8,532 nucleotides of DNA from Caulobacteraceae bacterium (GTDB lineage Bacteria > Pseudomonadota > Alphaproteobacteria > Caulobacterales > Caulobacteraceae): positions 1 through 8,532 of the forward strand of contig PLFA01000161.1 in the NCBI GenBank assembly GCA_003136615.1, in the 5' to 3' direction. Below are positions 6,528-8,532 of the stretch, piece by piece; position 1 is the first letter of the stretch; every line of letters starts with the position of its first letter. The notes under the pieces were generated by a model that made no database searches, was not told where the DNA came from, and was given only the letters and a program-made list of their open reading frames with translations. The position numbers and the translations under genes are program-made.

Positions 6528-6937
6528 GCCCCCCGCAAGTCGTAGACGACACGCGAGCCGAAATTGACGATCTCCGCCAGGACGATCATGCCCAGGGTAA
6601 AATTCGCGATTATGAGCCCCGGGGCGCCGGTCAGGGCGAGGATGGGGGTCACCCAGATGCCGGCCAGAAGCGTGAAATAGCCGTTGCGGGCGCTACGGGC
6701 GCTGATCAGGGCGTCCCGCTCATCCGCCATGCGCTCGCCGCGTCTGCGTCGGTGGACGATGGCCACGACGATCTCGAACGCCGTGATCACCACCGTAAGG
6801 ATGATGACCGCGACCACAAATTGGGCGAGCGAGTCCCCGGGGGATCGTGTTCGCGCCGAGGACCAGGCGAAATAGGCCCCGAAGATCACCGCGATCGCCG
6901 CGGTCGTCATCGCCGCGCTTCGGGCTCGGAAACTCAT
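6524..6937 (-). CDS. four-helix inner-membrane protein of unknown function (DUF2178-like)
   Basis: This 137-residue protein has four predicted membrane segments at about residues 9-26, 38-62, 87-103 and 107-127. A basic cytoplasmic loop (HRRRRGERMADERDALISARSAR) joins helices 2 and 3. The ADERD-x-x-I motif followed by an Ala/Arg helix entering helix 3 resembles the DUF2178-type small membrane proteins commonly encoded beside short XRE regulators; the exact family name is from memory and unconfirmed. No catalytic motif is visible. ATG 6937 is supported by GGAG at 6946-6949, 8 bases upstream. It is the first gene of a two-gene operon; its TGA overlaps the regulator's GTG start. The strong promoter and operator-like palindrome just upstream suggest that the pair controls its own expression. 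Its role could be membrane-stress sensing or regulator tethering, but nothing in the sequence proves either. Confidence 0.82.
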   Translation of the reverse strand: MSFRARSAAMTTAAIAVIFGAYFAWSSARTRSPGDSLAQFVVAVIILTVVITAFEIVVAIVHRRRRGERMADERDALISARSARNGYFTLLAGIWVTPILALTGAPGLIIANFTLGMIVLAEIVNFGSRVVYDLRGA

Positions 6938-6961
6938 GGTCTCTGCTCCAAGTATGATTTG

Positions 6962-6978
6962 CCAGACATGGTGTCTGG
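6962..6978. promoter_or_regulatory. operator-like perfect palindrome at the XRE operon promoter
   Basis: CCAGACA-tgg-TGTCTGG is a perfect 7+7 inverted repeat with a 3-base centre. It shares its last two bases with the -10 box of the - strand promoter and extends over the expected transcription start. A protein bound there would block RNA polymerase. The size and symmetry suit a dimer of a small Cro-like regulator such as the one encoded in this operon. Confidence 0.6.
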
Positions 6979-7017
6979 TATAGCGGACATGATCGCCATG
7001 TCAAGTTTACCGGACAT
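6965..7017. repeat. cluster of GACAT/ATGTC half-sites in the divergent intergenic region
   Basis: GACAT occurs at 6965-6969, 6986-6990 and 7013-7017; the last two are within identical CGGACAT copies (6984-6990 and 7011-7017). The reverse form ATGTC is at 6998-7002, and TGTC at 6972-6975. Direct copies start 21 and 27 bases apart. The copies form one perfect palindrome (6962-6978), one looser pair with 5-base arms and a 7-base centre (6986-7002), and one single site. This pattern around a promoter suggests multiple regulator-binding sites. Confidence 0.45.
6977..7004 (-). promoter_or_regulatory. sigma70-type promoter of the membrane protein/XRE operon
   Basis: Reading the - strand, a perfect TTGACA (7004-6999) is followed by a 16-base spacer and TATACC (6982-6977, four of six matches to TATAAT). 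Transcription would start near 6970, giving a leader of about 33 bases that contains GGAG before ATG 6937. An operator-like palindrome overlaps the -10 end, and GACAT half-sites lie in the spacer and upstream of the -35 box. Confidence 0.6.
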
Positions 7018-7023
7018 CAGCTG

Positions 7024-7051
7024 TTTCCAACCCAGCGCAATGCGTTAGTAT
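7024..7051 (+). promoter_or_regulatory. possible weak promoter for the sedolisin gene
   Basis: TTTCCA (7024-7029), a 16-base spacer and TAGTAT (7046-7051) each match the sigma70 consensus in four of six positions. Transcription from here would start about 40 bases before GTG 7097. The match is poor enough to be chance, but no better + strand candidate is seen in the divergent region. Confidence 0.2.
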
Positions 7052-7096
7052 CCGTCTCAGGCCGTGAGGCCGATGAGGTCAGGAAGCGAGGCGAAC

Positions 7097-8532
7097 GTGG
7101 CCAGGATCATGTTGGTCGGCAGCGAGCGCCCGGCGCGCGATGGCGCCAAGGACCTGGGCGCGGCGGAGCCGAAAGAGCGCTTTGTGGTCTCGGTCCTGCT
7201 GAGGCGACGGTCCGCCGAGGCCCTGACTGCGCGGGTGGCGCGGCTGCGCGAGGGGGACCGATCCGAAAAGCCCATGACGCGCGAGGCGTTTGCCAACGCA
7301 TTTGGCGCCGATCCGGCGGACGCGGGCGCCGTGGCGGCTTTCGCCCGCCAATCGGGTCTGGACGTGGTGTCTCAGGATCTTCCCCGGCGGACCTTGCGCC
7401 TTTCGGGTACGGTCGGTCAGTTCAACGCCGCCTTCGCCATCTCCCTACGACGGTTCGATCACCCCAGCGGCGCCTATCGTGGTCATTTTGGGCCCGTGAG
7501 CCTGCCCTTTGAGCTTGCCGACCTCGTCGAGGCGGTGCTGGGGCTTGATGACCGGCCCCAGGCCGCACCGCATTTTCGCATCCGCACGCCCAAGCCCGGC
7601 GCGCCCCAGGCGGCGGTGACCTCCTTCACGCCCCTTCAGATCGCGAAGCTTTATGGGTTTCCAGACGGCGATGGAGCCGGAGAGTGCATCGGTCTGGTTG
7701 AGCTAGGTGGCGGCTATGCGCAGGCCGACTTAGCCGCCTATTTCGCGGGCGTCGGGCTTGGCGCCGGGCCGACGGTCCTCGCCGTATCCGTGGACGAAGC
7801 CGCCAATAGCCCCACGGGGGCCGCGAACGGTCCCGACGGCGAGGTCATGCTGGATATTGAGGTGGCCGGCAGCGTCGCGCCGTCCGCTCGGCTGGCGGTC
7901 TATTTCGCGCCCAATACAGATGCCGGCTTCATCGACGCGGTGACCACCGCTGTACACGACACGACCAACCGGCCTTCGGTCATCTCTATCAGTTGGGGCG
8001 GCCCGGAGTCTGCCTGGACCGCCCAGGCGCGGGACGCCATGGATTCCGCTTTCCAGGCGGCCGCGGCCATGGGTGTCAGTGTGACCGTGGCCAGCGGCGA
8101 TAACGGCGCCAGTGACGGTGTGGCCGGCGGAGCCAATCATGTGGACTTTCCCGCCTCCAGCCCCCACGCCCTGGCCTGTGGGGGAACAAGCCTTCATGCC
8201 TCGGGAGGCGTCATCACGAGCGAAGAGGTCTGGAACGACGGCGCCGGAGGCGGGGCTGGCGGCGGCGGGGTCAGCGCCGCTTTCCCTCTGCCGACCTGGC
8301 AGACGGGCTTGAGCGCGGTGAGCGTGAAGGGAAAATCCCAAGTCCTCTCCCGGCGCGGCGTACCGGATGTATCGGCCGACGCTGACCCTCAGACGGGGTA
8401 TCAGGTCAGGGTTGATGGCGCGGACGCCGTCTTTGGCGGCACCAGCGCCGTGGCGCCCCTTTGGGCCGGGCTGATCGCCCTGATCAATGCCCGGCGTGGC
8501 GGCCCCGTGGGCTATATCAATCCGATCATTTA
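7097..8532 (+). CDS. sedolisin (S53 family, kumamolisin-type) serine-carboxyl peptidase, 3' end outside window
   Basis: The frame is open to the window end, giving 478 codons. The N-terminal part (about residues 27-150, from ERFVVSVLLRRRS) is an activation propeptide of Pro-kumamolisin type, with MTREAFANAFGA and LGLDDRP as recognisable parts. The mature enzyme begins near FTPLQIAKLYGFP (residue 177). The catalytic set, numbered from the GTG start, is complete: Glu249 and Asp253 (GEVMLDIEVAG), oxyanion Asp335 (ASGDNGASDG) and Ser450 (FGGTSAVAP). The protein closely resembles kumamolisin throughout. The calcium-binding C-terminus is missing only because the window ends. GTG 7097, with GAGG 5 bases upstream, gives VARIMLVGSERP, matching the usual propeptide start; ATG 7073 and ATG 7109 are in frame but have poorly spaced ribosome-binding sites. 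No signal peptide is seen with any of these starts. Relatives are acid-active endopeptidases; here activity and location are inferred. It is divergent from the XRE operon. Confidence 0.93.
   Translation, partial: MARIMLVGSERPARDGAKDLGAAEPKERFVVSVLLRRRSAEALTARVARLREGDRSEKPMTREAFANAFGADPADAGAVAAFARQSGLDVVSQDLPRRTLRLSGTVGQFNAAFAISLRRFDHPSGAYRGHFGPVSLPFELADLVEAVLGLDDRPQAAPHFRIRTPKPGAPQAAVTSFTPLQIAKLYGFPDGDGAGECIGLVELGGGYAQADLAAYFAGVGLGAGPTVLAVSVDEAANSPTGAANGPDGEVMLDIEVAGSVAPSARLAVYFAPNTDAGFIDAVTTAVHDTTNRPSVISISWGGPESAWTAQARDAMDSAFQAAAAMGVSVTVASGDNGASDGVAGGANHVDFPASSPHALACGGTSLHASGGVITSEEVWNDGAGGGAGGGGVSAAFPLPTWQTGLSAVSVKGKSQVLSRRGVPDVSADADPQTGYQVRVDGADAVFGGTSAVAPLWAGLIALINARRGGPVGYINPII

Noticed and set aside
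6309..6937. Toxin-antitoxin interpretation of the small XRE protein and membrane protein
   Set aside because: The membrane protein is a four-helix protein with a long basic loop, unlike short single-helix toxins. The regulator gene is downstream, and the pair fits a regulator/membrane-protein unit better; no toxin motif is visible.
7730..8341. Open frame of 203 codons on the - strand opposite the sedolisin
   Set aside because: It lies within the sedolisin catalytic domain and has no recognisable motif.

Overview
The window is visibly GC-rich, strongly third-position G/C coding DNA. Its gene set (LigA, PrmA next to a three-domain aminopeptidase P, an amidohydrolase remnant) suggests an alphaproteobacterium, probably Caulobacterales (Caulobacter/Phenylobacterium-like). 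This placement is inferred from protein style and gene order, not from a marker search. There are no rRNA, tRNA, CRISPR or insertion-sequence features, and no stretch over 300 bases lacks a gene or gene remnant.

Left part (1-3052, + strand): the 3' end of ligA (NAD-dependent DNA ligase), a complete aldo/keto reductase, an N-terminally deleted remnant of a second aldo/keto reductase that starts in frame right after the first one's stop codon, and a probably exported metallo-beta-lactamase-fold hydrolase. A hairpin precedes the start of this last gene and includes its likely Shine-Dalgarno sequence.

Middle (3066-5780, - strand): a tight two-gene unit, prmA (ribosomal protein L11 methyltransferase) followed after 27 bases by a full-length cytosolic-type aminopeptidase P. 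The peptidase gene converges on the MBL hydrolase gene with only 13 bases between them.

Right part (5865-8532): a C-terminal remnant of an N-acyl-D-amino-acid deacylase-type amidohydrolase lies just upstream of prmA. It is followed by a translationally coupled pair on the - strand, a four-helix membrane protein and a small XRE-type regulator. Their promoter (TTGACA-16-TATACC) overlaps a perfect 7+7 palindrome and sits among repeated GACAT half-sites. Divergent from it is a sedolisin (kumamolisin-type S53 peptidase) with all catalytic residues visible. It runs off the window end and has no evident signal peptide.

Overall this is a mosaic of housekeeping genes (ligA, prmA, aminopeptidase P) and accessory genes, with gene debris at two junctions. 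I see no clear undescribed multi-gene system. The best candidates for follow-up are the self-regulating XRE/membrane-protein module with its clustered operator sites beside the sedolisin gene, and the two clean N-terminal gene deletions.
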